Assembly: GCA_021780935.1 (NCBI GenBank)
Contig: JAJXXT010000133.1
Coordinates: forward strand, 1 to 64,000
DNA from: Pseudomonadota bacterium
GTDB taxonomy: Bacteria > Pseudomonadota > Alphaproteobacteria > Acetobacterales > Acetobacteraceae
Direction of reading: 5' to 3'
DNA: 64,000 nucleotides
Part shown: positions 7,480 to 17,877 of the stretch, one piece after another
Layout of the letters: every line of letters begins with the position of its first letter
Position numbering within the stretch: position 1 is the stretch's first letter
Position numbers and translations under genes: made by a program
The notes under the pieces: generated by a model
Told to the model about the DNA's origin: nothing
Database searches by the model: none
The model's input: only the letters and a program-made list of their open reading frames with translations

Positions 7480-8695
7480 CACGGGCGCGGTGGCCGAGGC
7501 GCCACGCAGCAGCGCCGAAGGTTCGGGCGGGCTTGGTCGCAAGATCGTCGCCTTCCTCGCCGACGAGGAGAGCGCCAACATCCTGCGCCAGGGCCTGCAG
7601 AGCATCGCAGACGAGCTTGACGTGCGGCGCGGCTCGCTGTCGCAGGCGATGAAGTTCTTCGAGAAGGACGCGACCGCGGAGACGGCGATCGTCGATGTTT
7701 CGGGGCTCGAGGACCCGCTGGCGGCGCTCGACGCGCTGGCGCGGATCTGCCCGCCCGACATCAAGATGCTGGTGATCGGCGAGAACACCGATATCGCGTT
7801 CTATCGCCAGGTGGTGCAGGAGCGGGGGGTAACGGACTACATGCCCAAGCCGCTGACGCGCGACAGCGTGCAGCGGCTGCTGTTGCCGCATCTGACGGAT
7901 GTCGGCGAGCTTCCCGCGGGCGGACGCGGCGGGCATGTGGTGGTGGTGTGCGGCGCGCGCGGCGGCGTGGGGTCGACCACGATCGCGGTGAACACCGCGC
8001 TCGAGATCGCGCATGTCAGCAAGGCGCATGTGGCGCTGCTCGACCTGCACCTGAACCATGGCACCGCGGCGCTCAAGCTCTCCGCGCGGTCGGGGCCGGG
8101 GCTGCGCATCGCGCTCGAGGACCCGGAGCGGGCGGACGCGCTGTTTCTGGAGCGCACGGCGATCCAGATCGAGGAGCGGCTGCGGCTGATCTCGGCCGAA
8201 GAGCCGATCGAGGCGCAACTGCGCATCACCGAGGAAGGTGTGGCGCGGGTGATCAAGCTGCTGCAGCAGAAGTTCAACTATATCGTCATCGACCTGCCGA
8301 TGCCGATGCCGCGCGAGATGCGTGAGGCGGTGATACCGGCGCGGCATGTGGTGACGGTGCTGGGCCCGGATATCGCGAGCGTGCGCGACACCCAGGCGAT
8401 CAAGCGGATGATGCATGGGCTGTGCGGCTCGGAGCGCGTCTTCACGGTGCTGAACCGCGCCGACATGAAGGGCGGGCTGTCGCTGGCGCTGGTGCAGAAG
8501 GGGCTTGAGGGCGGACCGGACGCGGTGATCCCCGATCTCGGGCGGAAGATGATCGAGACGATGAATCTCGGGGTCGCGGCCCGCAAATCGGTGCCGGCGA
8601 TCAGCAAGCACCTGGCGCCGCTGGTGCGCGAGATCGTGGGCATGCGGGTGGCGGGGGAGAAGCCCTCGCTGCTGCAACGGTTGATGAAGCGGTGA
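7466..8695 (+). CDS. cpaE: Pilus localization ATPase CpaE/TadZ
   Basis: The 409-residue protein has an N-terminal receiver-like domain (about 28-150) and a C-terminal MinD/ParA-type ATPase domain (about 157-400). The deviant Walker A, CGARGGVGSTT, lies near residue 160. CpaE/TadZ marks the polar or focal site for Tad pilus assembly. The Walker A has Ser-Thr-Thr where ParA proteins have a GKTT lysine step, as in other TadZ proteins, so ATP hydrolysis may be weak. ATG 7466 is chosen because GGGAGG lies 5 nt upstream; it overlaps the lipoprotein gene by 14 nt. cpaF follows after 10 nt. Confidence 0.92.
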   Translation: MGAVSTGAVAEAPRSSAEGSGGLGRKIVAFLADEESANILRQGLQSIADELDVRRGSLSQAMKFFEKDATAETAIVDVSGLEDPLAALDALARICPPDIKMLVIGENTDIAFYRQVVQERGVTDYMPKPLTRDSVQRLLLPHLTDVGELPAGGRGGHVVVVCGARGGVGSTTIAVNTALEIAHVSKAHVALLDLHLNHGTAALKLSARSGPGLRIALEDPERADALFLERTAIQIEERLRLISAEEPIEAQLRITEEGVARVIKLLQQKFNYIVIDLPMPMPREMREAVIPARHVVTVLGPDIASVRDTQAIKRMMHGLCGSERVFTVLNRADMKGGLSLALVQKGLEGGPDAVIPDLGRKMIETMNLGVAARKSVPAISKHLAPLVREIVGMRVAGEKPSLLQRLMKR

Positions 8696-8705
8696 GGGCA
8701 GGCGG

Positions 8706-10157
8706 ATGAAGGTCTTCGGCAGGCGCGAGATGGAGGCGGTGCACCCGTCGGCGACGGCAGCTTCCGCGTCGGCAGGGGCGAAGCCGGCTCCCGCCGCGGT
8801 CGCGCGTGCCGCCTCGGGGGCAGGGGAAAGCCCGGCCGCGACGGTGGCGGCGATGATGCCGGTCGCGCCCGCGCCGGTCGAGGCCGTTGCCGCCGCGCCG
8901 ACCGCCTCGATGGTGCTGGCGCCGCTGCGCGAGCGGGTGCTCAAGCAGATCGACACGAGTGTGGCGACGCTGCTGCCGGCGGCGGAGCTGGCGCGCCAGA
9001 TCGAGCAGATCATCCACGAGATCGGCAACGAGGACCGGCTGGAACTTTCCGCCAAGGAGCAGGCGGCGCTGGCCGAGGAACTGGCCAACGACATGATCGG
9101 CTACGGGCCGCTCGAGTTTCTGCTGCGCGATGATTCCGTGGCCGATATTCTGGTCAACGGGCCGACCAACATCTATGTCGAGCGGCGCGGCAAGCTGGAG
9201 CGGGCGGATATTCGCTTTCGTGACGCGCAGCATATCACCTCGATCTCCCAGAAGATCGCGACCCGGGTGGGGCGGCGCATCGACGAGAGCAGCCCGATGG
9301 TGGATGCGCGGCTTGCCGACGGCAGCCGCGTCAACATCATCTTTCCGCCGCTGGCGATCGACAGCCCGTGCCTCTCGATTCGTAAGTTCACCAAGAAAAA
9401 GCTGGATTTCGATGCGCTGGTGGCCTACGGCGCGATGACGCCTGGGCTGGCGCGGCTGCTCGGTATCGCCGCGCGCTGCCGGCTCAACATCATCGTCTCG
9501 GGCGGCACGGGTTCGGGCAAGACGACGATGCTGAACGCGCTGTCCAACATGATCGAGCATTCCGAGCGGATCATCACGGTCGAGGACGCGGCGGAGCTGC
9601 AGCTCCAGCAGCCGCATGTGGTGCGCCTGGAGACGCGGCCGGAGAACCTGGAGGGCAGCGGCGCCATCACGCAGCGCGACCTGGTGCGCAACGCGCTTCG
9701 TATGCGCCCCGACCGCATCATCATCGGCGAGGTGCGCGGCGCCGAGGCGTTCGACATGTTGCAGGCGATGAACACCGGCCATGACGGCTCGATCTCGACC
9801 ATCCACGCCAACACGACGCGCGACGCGATCGCGCGTATCGAGAACATGGTGCTGATGGGCTTCAACCTTCCGATCCGCGCCATTCGCCAGCAGATTGTCG
9901 GCGCGCTCGACCTCATCATCCAGATCCAGCGCATGCGCGATGGCGGCAGGCGGGTGGTGCAGGTGACGGATGTGGTGGGGATGGAGGGCGATGTGGTGAC
10001 GATGAGCGACATCGCGGCGTTCGAGTTCGATCGCGAGGATGCGCGCGGGCGGTTGCAGGGCCATTACACGATCGGGCCGGCGCGGCCCTCGTTCTGGAGC
10101 CGGCTCGAATATTTCGGGTTCGACCGGGCGTGGAACGAGGCGATCAAGGAGGCGTGA
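8706..10157 (+). CDS. cpaF: Tad secretion ATPase CpaF/TadA
   Basis: The 483-residue hexameric ATPase powers pilus extension (and retraction) at the inner membrane. After about 70 Ala-rich residues there is an all-helical N-domain, then the type II/IV secretion ATPase core. Walker A (GGTGSGKTTM) is near residue 266, the Asp box and Walker B (RPDRIIIGEVRGAEAFDM) are near 330-345, and the His box (STIHANTTRDA) follows. It is last before the TadB/TadC platform genes; ATG of tadB follows its stop by 1 nt. Confidence 0.95.
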   Translation: MKVFGRREMEAVHPSATAASASAGAKPAPAAVARAASGAGESPAATVAAMMPVAPAPVEAVAAAPTASMVLAPLRERVLKQIDTSVATLLPAAELARQIEQIIHEIGNEDRLELSAKEQAALAEELANDMIGYGPLEFLLRDDSVADILVNGPTNIYVERRGKLERADIRFRDAQHITSISQKIATRVGRRIDESSPMVDARLADGSRVNIIFPPLAIDSPCLSIRKFTKKKLDFDALVAYGAMTPGLARLLGIAARCRLNIIVSGGTGSGKTTMLNALSNMIEHSERIITVEDAAELQLQQPHVVRLETRPENLEGSGAITQRDLVRNALRMRPDRIIIGEVRGAEAFDMLQAMNTGHDGSISTIHANTTRDAIARIENMVLMGFNLPIRAIRQQIVGALDLIIQIQRMRDGGRRVVQVTDVVGMEGDVVTMSDIAAFEFDREDARGRLQGHYTIGPARPSFWSRLEYFGFDRAWNEAIKEA

Positions 10158-10158
10158 G

Positions 10159-11115
10159 ATGGGCATCGGCCTGATCGTTCCGCTGATGATGCTTTTTGCG
10201 GTGCCGCTAGTGGCCGTGGTGGTGCTGCGGACAGACGGGCAGGGGCGCAAGCTGGAGGCGCGGGTCGCGGGACTGGTGGGGCAGGCGCATGCCGGCGCGA
10301 TCGAGGCGCAGACGCGACGCCTGCGCCTGGTGGAAGCGCGCAGCGGCGGCATCGCATCGATTCTGCGCCGGCTCGTTGCGATGCCGGAGAACCTGCCCGA
10401 GGCGCGCAAATACCCGATACCCGTGGTGGTGCTGATATCGGTGCTCGTCGGCACGATGACGGTGGTGTTTCTCAACCTCTATCTGCCGCTGACCGTGGAT
10501 ATTCCGATCGGCATCGTCGTCGGCATGATGTTCCTGCGCTCGATCTTCACCTCCGAGATGCGTGCCTATGGGCGCAAGCTGCGGCGGCAGATGCCGGACA
10601 TGATCGAGCTGATCGTGAGTTCGACGTTGGCCGGACTGCCGGTGGCGGAGGGGTTTTCCAGTGTGGCGCGCGAGATGCCATCGCCGACCAAGGAAGAGTT
10701 CGCACGCATCAGCCGCGACATCATGCTCGGGGTCTCGGTGGATGAGGCGCTGATGCGGATGTTCCGGCGCACCAAGGTTTCGGAATACGCGATTTTCGCG
10801 GTGACGCTCGGCGTGCAGGGGCGCAGCGGCGGCAAGCTTTCCGAGGTGATCATGCGGCTCGCGGACACCATCCGCCAGCGCATAGCGATCTCCGAGCGGG
10901 CCGGCGCCATGGCGGCGGAGGCGAAGTTTTCCGCCTATGTGCTGAGCGTGCTGCCGTTCATCGGCGGCGGCATCATGGCGACGACCCAGAAAGGGTTTCT
11001 GGGGCCGCTGATCAACACCACGCGCGGCAATCATCTGCTGTTCATCGGCGGCGTGTCGCTGATCTGCGGCTGGTTCACGATGAAGCAGATGATCACCAAG
11101 GCGACATCGGAGTAG
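10159..11115 (+). CDS. tadB: Tad platform protein TadB (type II secretion F domain)
   Basis: The 318-residue inner-membrane protein has an N-terminal helix, a central pair of hydrophobic segments (about 85-130), the T2SSF domain (about 140-270, with MPDMIELIVSSTLAGLPVAE) and a C-terminal helix pair. TadB pairs with TadC as the platform for pilus assembly above CpaF. The start is ATG 10159 with AAGGAGG at 10147-10152, inside the end of cpaF; the frame is open further upstream but only as antisense to the cpaF reading. Confidence 0.93.
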   Translation: MGIGLIVPLMMLFAVPLVAVVVLRTDGQGRKLEARVAGLVGQAHAGAIEAQTRRLRLVEARSGGIASILRRLVAMPENLPEARKYPIPVVVLISVLVGTMTVVFLNLYLPLTVDIPIGIVVGMMFLRSIFTSEMRAYGRKLRRQMPDMIELIVSSTLAGLPVAEGFSSVAREMPSPTKEEFARISRDIMLGVSVDEALMRMFRRTKVSEYAIFAVTLGVQGRSGGKLSEVIMRLADTIRQRIAISERAGAMAAEAKFSAYVLSVLPFIGGGIMATTQKGFLGPLINTTRGNHLLFIGGVSLICGWFTMKQMITKATSE

Positions 11116-11129
11116 GTGGGGCAGGGACG

Positions 11130-12152
11130 ATGGACCAACGCGTTCTGCTGTTCATGTTTCTTGGCTCCGGCATCGTGCTGCTGGTGGCGGCGGCGACGGT
11201 GATGCTGCTGCGTGAGGCGCGGGTGAGCGACCTCGAGGGACGGATCATGCGGCTGTCGCTGGCCGCGCCGGCGGGCGGCACCGATATGCGGGTCAAGCAG
11301 GGCGTGCTGACGCGCCTGTTGCAGGGGCTGGGCCAGGTGGTGCGCAACCGCACCAAGATTTATTCCGATAACGATCTGAAAGTGATCGAGGCGGTACTGG
11401 AGGCGTCGGGGCTGAACGCCAAGCGGCTGCTGCCGGTGGTGATCGCGGTCAAGGTGCTGGGAATGGTGCTGACGCCGATCGCGGTGATCATCTGGGGTGT
11501 GTTTGCGCATATGCCGATGATGCGCATCGTGGTGTTTGCCGCGATCGGCCTGGCGGCGGGAATGCTGGTGCCGGAGATGGGGCTGAAGCTGCTGCGCGGG
11601 CCGTATGTGAAGGCGCTGCAGCGCGGCGTGGTGGATGCGCTTGACCTGCTGGTGGTGTGCGCCGAGGCGGGGATGGGGCTTGAGGCGGCGCTCGAGGAAG
11701 TGGCGAAGCAGATGCGCCAGTCCAACAACGCCATGGCTTCCGCCCTGACGCTGCTGATCAATGATCTGCGGGTGCTTTCGGACCGGCAGCAGGCGTTCAA
11801 TAATTTCGGCGAGCGTTCCGGTGTCGATGGCGTGCGGCGGATGGCGAGCATCATCGCCCAGTCGATGCGGTTCGGCACGCCGCTGGGCCAGGCGCTGCGC
11901 GCGGTTTCCAACGAGCTGCGGCGCGAGCAGATGACGAAGCTTGAGGCGAAGGCGGTGAAACTGCCCTCGATGCTGATCTTTCCGCTGGTGCTGTTCATTC
12001 TGCCGGCGCTGTTCATCGCCCTGCTGGGCTCGCCGATGATGCGGCTGATGGACACGATGTACGGCGCCGGACACAAGGCGAAGGCGCAGCAGGCGACCGG
12101 GGTGCGCCCGCTCAAGCCCGCTAATTTCCATCCGATCGTTACACATAAGTGA
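11130..12152 (+). CDS. tadC: Tad platform protein TadC (type II secretion F domain)
   Basis: The 340-residue protein has the same architecture as TadB: an N-terminal membrane helix, a membrane pair (about 105-160), a T2SSF domain (about 170-295, with VDALDLLVVCAEAGMGLEAAL) and a C-terminal helix. It is the second inner-membrane platform subunit of the Tad machine. It lies 14 nt after tadB and ends within a few nt of the possible GTG start of tadD, so the platform genes and tadD are one transcription unit. Confidence 0.93.
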   Translation: MDQRVLLFMFLGSGIVLLVAAATVMLLREARVSDLEGRIMRLSLAAPAGGTDMRVKQGVLTRLLQGLGQVVRNRTKIYSDNDLKVIEAVLEASGLNAKRLLPVVIAVKVLGMVLTPIAVIIWGVFAHMPMMRIVVFAAIGLAAGMLVPEMGLKLLRGPYVKALQRGVVDALDLLVVCAEAGMGLEAALEEVAKQMRQSNNAMASALTLLINDLRVLSDRQQAFNNFGERSGVDGVRRMASIIAQSMRFGTPLGQALRAVSNELRREQMTKLEAKAVKLPSMLIFPLVLFILPALFIALLGSPMMRLMDTMYGAGHKAKAQQATGVRPLKPANFHPIVTHK

Positions 12153-12181
12153 AACGATATCTATCCGTAACGGAGCGTGCC

Positions 12182-13249
12182 ATGACGACGCTTTCCCTCC
12201 AGACGCTGCGCCGGCTCGCGATCATGACCAGTTGTGCCGCGGTTTCGGCCTGTGCGGCGGGCGGGACGGCGCAGCCGCAGCTCACGGCGGCGAGCCGGAT
12301 GCATGTCGCCGAGGCGGCTGCCGCGGCGGGTAACGTGAAGCTCGCCTCCTCGATGTATGGCGAGGCGGCGGCGATGAACCCGTCCGACAGCAAGCTTCAG
12401 GTTCAGGCGGCGGACGCGATGGCCAAGCTCGGGCAGATCGGGCCGGCGCGGGTGCTGATCGATGCGCGGCTGAACGCGCGCCCGAACAATCCCGAACTGC
12501 TGACGGCGGCGGCGCGGCTGGCGATCGATGCCGGGGACACGCGCGAGGCGCTGGCGATGTATAACCGGCTGCTCGCGGTGCGGCCGGGCGATGTCGATGC
12601 CAAGGTGGACAAGGCGGTGGCCCTCGACCTCGTCGGGCGGCACGAGGCAGCGCAGGTGCTGTATCGCGAGGCGCTGAAGCGGCGCGCCGGTGACCCGGTG
12701 ATCAGCAACGACCTGGCGATGTCACTGATGCTGCAGGGGCATGTGCGCCAGGCGACCGCGGTGCTGGCGCCGGTGGCGAGCGCCTCGGACTCGCCGGGGC
12801 GGGCGCGCGACAATCTCGGCCTGCTCTATGCGTTGCAGGGTGACAAGGAGCAGTCTCAGGCGCTGATCGGCAACCGGCTTTCGGCGGAGGACGTGGCGCG
12901 GATCGCGCAGGCGGTGGACGGCCGTGCGGCTTCCGCGGCACCGCCGATGAAGCTGGCGGTGCAGCGCTCGGCGACGGTGCCGGTGGCGACGGCGGCGGTG
13001 GCGCCGGCGCATATTCCGGGCACGGCGATCGCGCTGGTCGAGCCGTCCTCGGCGCAGCCGGGCGCGGCCATGCCGGCTTCGGGTGAGGCGGGCGCGGTTC
13101 CCTATGCGGCGGCGAGTGGCGACGGGGCGGTTGGCGTGCCGTTCCTCACCGACCCCACGCATCACCATCATAAAAAATACTGGATACGCGCGGAGTACAC
13201 CCGCTCCCACATGCCGCTGCCGCCGCCGCCTCCGGCGGCTGGGGGCTGA
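12182..13249 (+). CDS. tadD: TadD-like TPR lipoprotein
   Basis: The 355-residue protein has a lipoprotein signal (MTTLSLQTLRRLAIM, lipobox VSAC). Tetratricopeptide repeats span about residues 35-235 (for example NPELLTAAARLAIDAGDTREALAMYNRLL), followed by an Ala/Pro-rich tail ending in a proline run. TadD is the pilotin-like TPR lipoprotein of the Tad system. The start at ATG 12182 is preferred, with CGGAG a suitable distance upstream; a GTG at 12149 would overlap tadC. It closes the canonical tad operon. Confidence 0.85.
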   Translation: MTTLSLQTLRRLAIMTSCAAVSACAAGGTAQPQLTAASRMHVAEAAAAAGNVKLASSMYGEAAAMNPSDSKLQVQAADAMAKLGQIGPARVLIDARLNARPNNPELLTAAARLAIDAGDTREALAMYNRLLAVRPGDVDAKVDKAVALDLVGRHEAAQVLYREALKRRAGDPVISNDLAMSLMLQGHVRQATAVLAPVASASDSPGRARDNLGLLYALQGDKEQSQALIGNRLSAEDVARIAQAVDGRAASAAPPMKLAVQRSATVPVATAAVAPAHIPGTAIALVEPSSAQPGAAMPASGEAGAVPYAAASGDGAVGVPFLTDPTHHHHKKYWIRAEYTRSHMPLPPPPPAAGG

Positions 13250-13257
13250 GACGCACG

Positions 13258-13282
13258 GGCGGCGCGAAGGAGCGTCGCCGCC
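13258..13282 (+). terminator. Hairpin after tadD
   Basis: GGCGGCG (13258-13264) and CGCCGCC (13276-13282) form a 7-bp stem with an 11-nt loop, 8 nt after the tadD stop. No U-tract follows, so termination is uncertain. Confidence 0.3.
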
Positions 13283-13368
13283 GACGACGGACGAGACGGA
13301 TCGAGCACGGACGAAGGCCGGACAAGACGAAAGCGGAACGAGACGGACGGAGAACGATATGCCTGCCG

Positions 13369-13418
13369 CCTAACGCCTAACGCCTGACGATACCCACGAC
13401 ACCCACGACACCCACGAC
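13369..13418. repeat. Two adjacent microsatellites upstream of a ClpP-like lipoprotein gene
   Basis: Three 7-bp units (cctaacg, cctaacg, cctgacg; 13369-13389) are followed at 13392-13418 by three perfect 9-bp units (acccacgac). They lie 24 nt before the ATG at 13442, in the probable leader of that gene. Confidence 0.75.
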
Positions 13419-13441
13419 TTTCCGGATTTCAGGAACGAGGC

Positions 13442-14443
13442 ATGAGGCATTTGTTGCGCGCCGGCAGCGGCGCGGCGCTGCTGCTGTTGGCTGCTTGTTC
13501 GAGCGCGGTGCCGGTGGCGCCGACGGCGGATGCGTTCCTGCCGTCGCCGGGGGAGAGTGCCACCGCATTTGAGAACCGGTGCCTCGATTTTGTGAGCCAG
13601 CATGCCTCGTTCGGCGAGGCGGCGACGTGCATGAACCGCGCCGGGCGCATGCGGCGCCAGGATGGTGGAAGGCCGCTGGCGCAGGGGTCGATGACCGCAA
13701 ATCTGGCGACGTCGGGAGTGAGATCGGCGGCGCTGCCGACTGGGCCGACGCCGCTGGCGCCGATGCCTGTCTCGGCCCCCACGCCCGTGCCTGCCGTGGT
13801 GTTGCCGTCTGGCGGCGCGCGTTCTGGTGGGCTGCCCAGCGCGGGATCGCCCGGCTCGGGGCTGCCTGGCTCGCGGTCCCCGGGGACGGTGGCGCGAGTG
13901 GTGGCGGCACCGGCGCGGGTCTGCGGCACCTCCATCACCGAGGGCAGTGGCGATGGCGGGCGGACCGTCGGCGTGACGATCAGCGGCATGATCACGCTGG
14001 GCTGCCAGGCGCGGCTCCAGCGCGTGGTGGCGACGGCACGCGCGCACTATCCCAAAGGGCAGCTTTATTTCGTGCTGAACTCGCCGGGGGGCGCGTTGCA
14101 GACGGCGATGCGGATGGGGCGGATGGTGGAGCTCGACCGGCTGCCGGTGGTGGTGCCGCCGGGGGGGATGTGCGCCTCCGCGTGTTTTCTGATCCTGGCG
14201 GCGTCGCGGACGAAATACGTTTCGCAGACCGCGCATGTCGGCGTGCACAGCGCGGCGGAGAGCCAGCCCGGGCATGAGACCGAGGGATCGAAGGCGGTAA
14301 CGACGGATTTCGCGCGCATCCTGGCGCAGCTCGGGGTGCCGTCCTCGATCGTCGGGCATCTCGTGGAGACGCCGCCGGGCAAGATCTACTGGCTGACCCC
14401 CGATGAGCTGATGGCGATGGGCGTGCGGCTGCTGCCGACATGA
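13442..14443 (+). CDS. Lipoprotein with ClpP/crotonase-like periplasmic protease fold, copy 1
   Basis: The 333-residue protein has a lipoprotein signal ending LLAAC (Cys19). A long variable linker (about 25-165) is followed by a ClpP-like domain (about 165-333). Visible motifs are LNSPGG (oxyanion loop), MCASACFLILAAS (candidate nucleophile Ser in CASAC) and AHVGVHS (candidate His). Proteins of this kind (COG3904 type) are predicted periplasmic serine peptidases of unknown substrate. It follows tadD and is itself followed by a paralogue 13 nt later. Involvement in pilus biology is inferred only from position. Confidence 0.75.
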   Translation: MRHLLRAGSGAALLLLAACSSAVPVAPTADAFLPSPGESATAFENRCLDFVSQHASFGEAATCMNRAGRMRRQDGGRPLAQGSMTANLATSGVRSAALPTGPTPLAPMPVSAPTPVPAVVLPSGGARSGGLPSAGSPGSGLPGSRSPGTVARVVAAPARVCGTSITEGSGDGGRTVGVTISGMITLGCQARLQRVVATARAHYPKGQLYFVLNSPGGALQTAMRMGRMVELDRLPVVVPPGGMCASACFLILAASRTKYVSQTAHVGVHSAAESQPGHETEGSKAVTTDFARILAQLGVPSSIVGHLVETPPGKIYWLTPDELMAMGVRLLPT

Positions 14444-14456
14444 GGAGATGCGGGCG

Positions 14457-15293
14457 ATGACGGCCGATTTCGTGACGTTGGGCGGCTTGAGGCGAGGTGT
14501 GGCGAGGCGTGTGCTGCGCCACGCGCCGGTGCTGCTGCTCGCGGCGATGACCGCGGCGTGTGCCGGGCAGCCGATGACCGGCGCCGTGGCATCGCTGCGG
14601 GATGCGGCATCGGCCCCGGCGCCCGCACCCGCGCGAGCACCGGCCCCGGCAACCGCGTCGATGCCGCTCGCCGCGACGCCGATGCCGGTAACGGCCACGT
14701 ATATGACGGTGGCGGGCGGGGTGCCGAGCATGCCCGCGATATCAAGCCAGGCGATCGACGCGGTCGCGGCGCCGTGCCGGATGCGGATCGGCTATCGCAT
14801 GTCGGGCGACCGGCGGACCGCCTTCGTGCATATTGATGGCGTCATGGCGGATGCCTGCGCGCACCGCATCGTCGCGATGTTCGGCAGGCTCGACCGGGAC
14901 TATCCAAGCTCGCAGCCGGTGCTGGTGGTGAACTCGCCAGGGGGCTCGATAGCCTGGGCGGAGATGTTGGCAAAGGTAGTTTTGCAAGTGGGGTTGCCGG
15001 TTGTTATTCCGCCGCACTCGATGTGCGCTTCTGCATGCTTTCTTGTTTTGGCTGCGTCACCTCTCAAGATCGTGGCCGCGTCCGCGCATGTCGGCGTTCA
15101 CAGCGTATCAGTCGCCAGCGGAAGGGAGACGATAGCAACCGAAGCGGTTACGACGCAGATCGCGCGGGATTGTGCGGCGCTGGGCGTGCCGTCCGAGATC
15201 ATCGGCCACATGATCGTGACCCGGCCCGGGGCGATCTACTGGCTGTCGCCGGCGGAGCTTGCGAGCATGGGGGCGCGGCTTGTACCTTCTTGA
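14457..15293 (+). CDS. Lipoprotein with ClpP/crotonase-like periplasmic protease fold, copy 2
   Basis: This 278-residue paralogue of the preceding gene has a signal ending MTAAC, a short Ala/Pro linker, then the same domain with VNSPGGSIAWAEML, MCASACFLVLAAS and AHVGVHSV. The start is ATG 14457, giving AGGAG (14443-14447) a 9-nt spacing; ATG 14448 would abut the ribosome site. Codon use between about 14950 and 15140 is clearly more A/T-rich at third positions (ttggcaaaggtagttttgc) than the flanks, as if this half had a different origin. It ends the tad-linked rightward run. Confidence 0.75.
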   Translation: MTADFVTLGGLRRGVARRVLRHAPVLLLAAMTAACAGQPMTGAVASLRDAASAPAPAPARAPAPATASMPLAATPMPVTATYMTVAGGVPSMPAISSQAIDAVAAPCRMRIGYRMSGDRRTAFVHIDGVMADACAHRIVAMFGRLDRDYPSSQPVLVVNSPGGSIAWAEMLAKVVLQVGLPVVIPPHSMCASACFLVLAASPLKIVAASAHVGVHSVSVASGRETIATEAVTTQIARDCAALGVPSEIIGHMIVTRPGAIYWLSPAELASMGARLVPS

Positions 15294-15417
15294 CGGGGGA
15301 TCAACGAGCGGGGCGTGACGGGGAGGGCTGGTGGGCCGGGACCGATAGCGATGATCACTACGTTTACGCCGTATCCCTGTGATCTGGTATTTTGTAGCGG
15401 CTCAGGCACCCAATCCC

Positions 15418-16503
15418 ATGGCGCCGTCAGAAGCGCTCAAGTCAAAGGTCTTCATGAATCTCCGCCCGCTAAATCGGAAGGCTCGCGCAAAATCTGTCAT
15501 CCTTAAGTGGTTCGACGAAACCGGCCAACCACCCAAAATGCGCGGCAAACTCGCGTCGGGAGTGGACCGCTTCGTTGACGAGATAGCCAATCGCGACTCT
15601 TGGTTGGAATGCATGACGATCCTGCTCGGCGATCACTCGGCCCCCCACTTCCATGCTTCCGGCTGGGGTTGGCGGGTAGCCGCCTGCCAGAAAGGGCTGG
15701 CGGTCAGCACAGTCGTTCCGGGGTGGGGTTTCGGCTGGCGTACGGCCTTCCGCGATGAATATGTCTACGACGTGCTCTCGTGGTTGGGGCATTACGCGCG
15801 TCAGTACATCCATCGTTCGTATGTCGCTAAGGTATTGATGATCGCTTGGGAGAGAGACCGCGTAGTTCTTCACCCATTCGGTTCGGAAGTGCATAGTCGA
15901 CGCTACAGAGCGGTTACTCCTCCGGTCTTGCCAAGAAAAGCGCTTTCGGCCGGGATTGAGGACAGTGTTAGCCGATGGGGAGGAGTCGAGGCGGTACCTC
16001 GCAGCCGATCCCGCTGGACACTCCGAAACACATTCGATCCGGTGGTTCATCAGGCTGTGTTCCATTTTCTACGCGGCCGGTCACTCTTGTCCTCCGGCTT
16101 CGGACTCGAAGCCCTGGTAGCCTTTGACTGCGTGTTGCAATCGTTGCAGACGATCGGCTGGACCAACGTGGTCGGCGATCCTCGGCGTAGCCGCTCTGAT
16201 CTGATCGCGACGCTGGACCTGCACCAAGATGATGCACGGCTAGCGGACGATGTTTACTTCCTTCGGAACGAGTTCGCCGCGCACGCGGGCGGCTGGCGTT
16301 GGTGGGACACAGGCGAGTATGTGGATGACGAGTTCATGGGAAGAGCGTCCGACATGGCTCTCCGTGTCCTCAACCATGCAGCGGACGCGGAGCCGGCCGC
16401 CCGACGAATTAACCCAGAACCTGACAATTGGAGCGACTGGCTAATGGACAGCTTTCCGCTCGTCTTCTCCGCGATCTGGTTTCGAGCTGGGCAACGCCTC
16501 TGA
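15418..16503 (+). CDS. Hypothetical protein with C-terminal HEPN-like motif, atypical base composition
   Basis: The 361-residue protein is of no family I recognise. It has no signal peptide. It is Trp-rich, and near residue 283 it has YFLRNEFAAH, which fits the HEPN ribonuclease motif R-x(4-6)-H with a polar residue after Arg, inside a predicted helical C-terminal region. Third-codon positions are much more A/T-rich than in neighbouring genes, a sign of horizontal acquisition. The start is uncertain: GTG 15379 and ATG 15454 are alternatives, and none has a strong ribosome site. HEPN proteins are common in phage defence and toxin systems, but no antitoxin partner is visible, so function is open. 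Confidence 0.65.
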   Translation: MAPSEALKSKVFMNLRPLNRKARAKSVILKWFDETGQPPKMRGKLASGVDRFVDEIANRDSWLECMTILLGDHSAPHFHASGWGWRVAACQKGLAVSTVVPGWGFGWRTAFRDEYVYDVLSWLGHYARQYIHRSYVAKVLMIAWERDRVVLHPFGSEVHSRRYRAVTPPVLPRKALSAGIEDSVSRWGGVEAVPRSRSRWTLRNTFDPVVHQAVFHFLRGRSLLSSGFGLEALVAFDCVLQSLQTIGWTNVVGDPRRSRSDLIATLDLHQDDARLADDVYFLRNEFAAHAGGWRWWDTGEYVDDEFMGRASDMALRVLNHAADAEPAARRINPEPDNWSDWLMDSFPLVFSAIWFRAGQRL

Positions 16504-16551
16504 CGCGATCAGAAATTGACGCGGCGGCAGCGCTCATGGTCGGTCGGATGA

Positions 16552-17874
<1,323 letters not shown>

Positions 17875-17877
17875 GGC

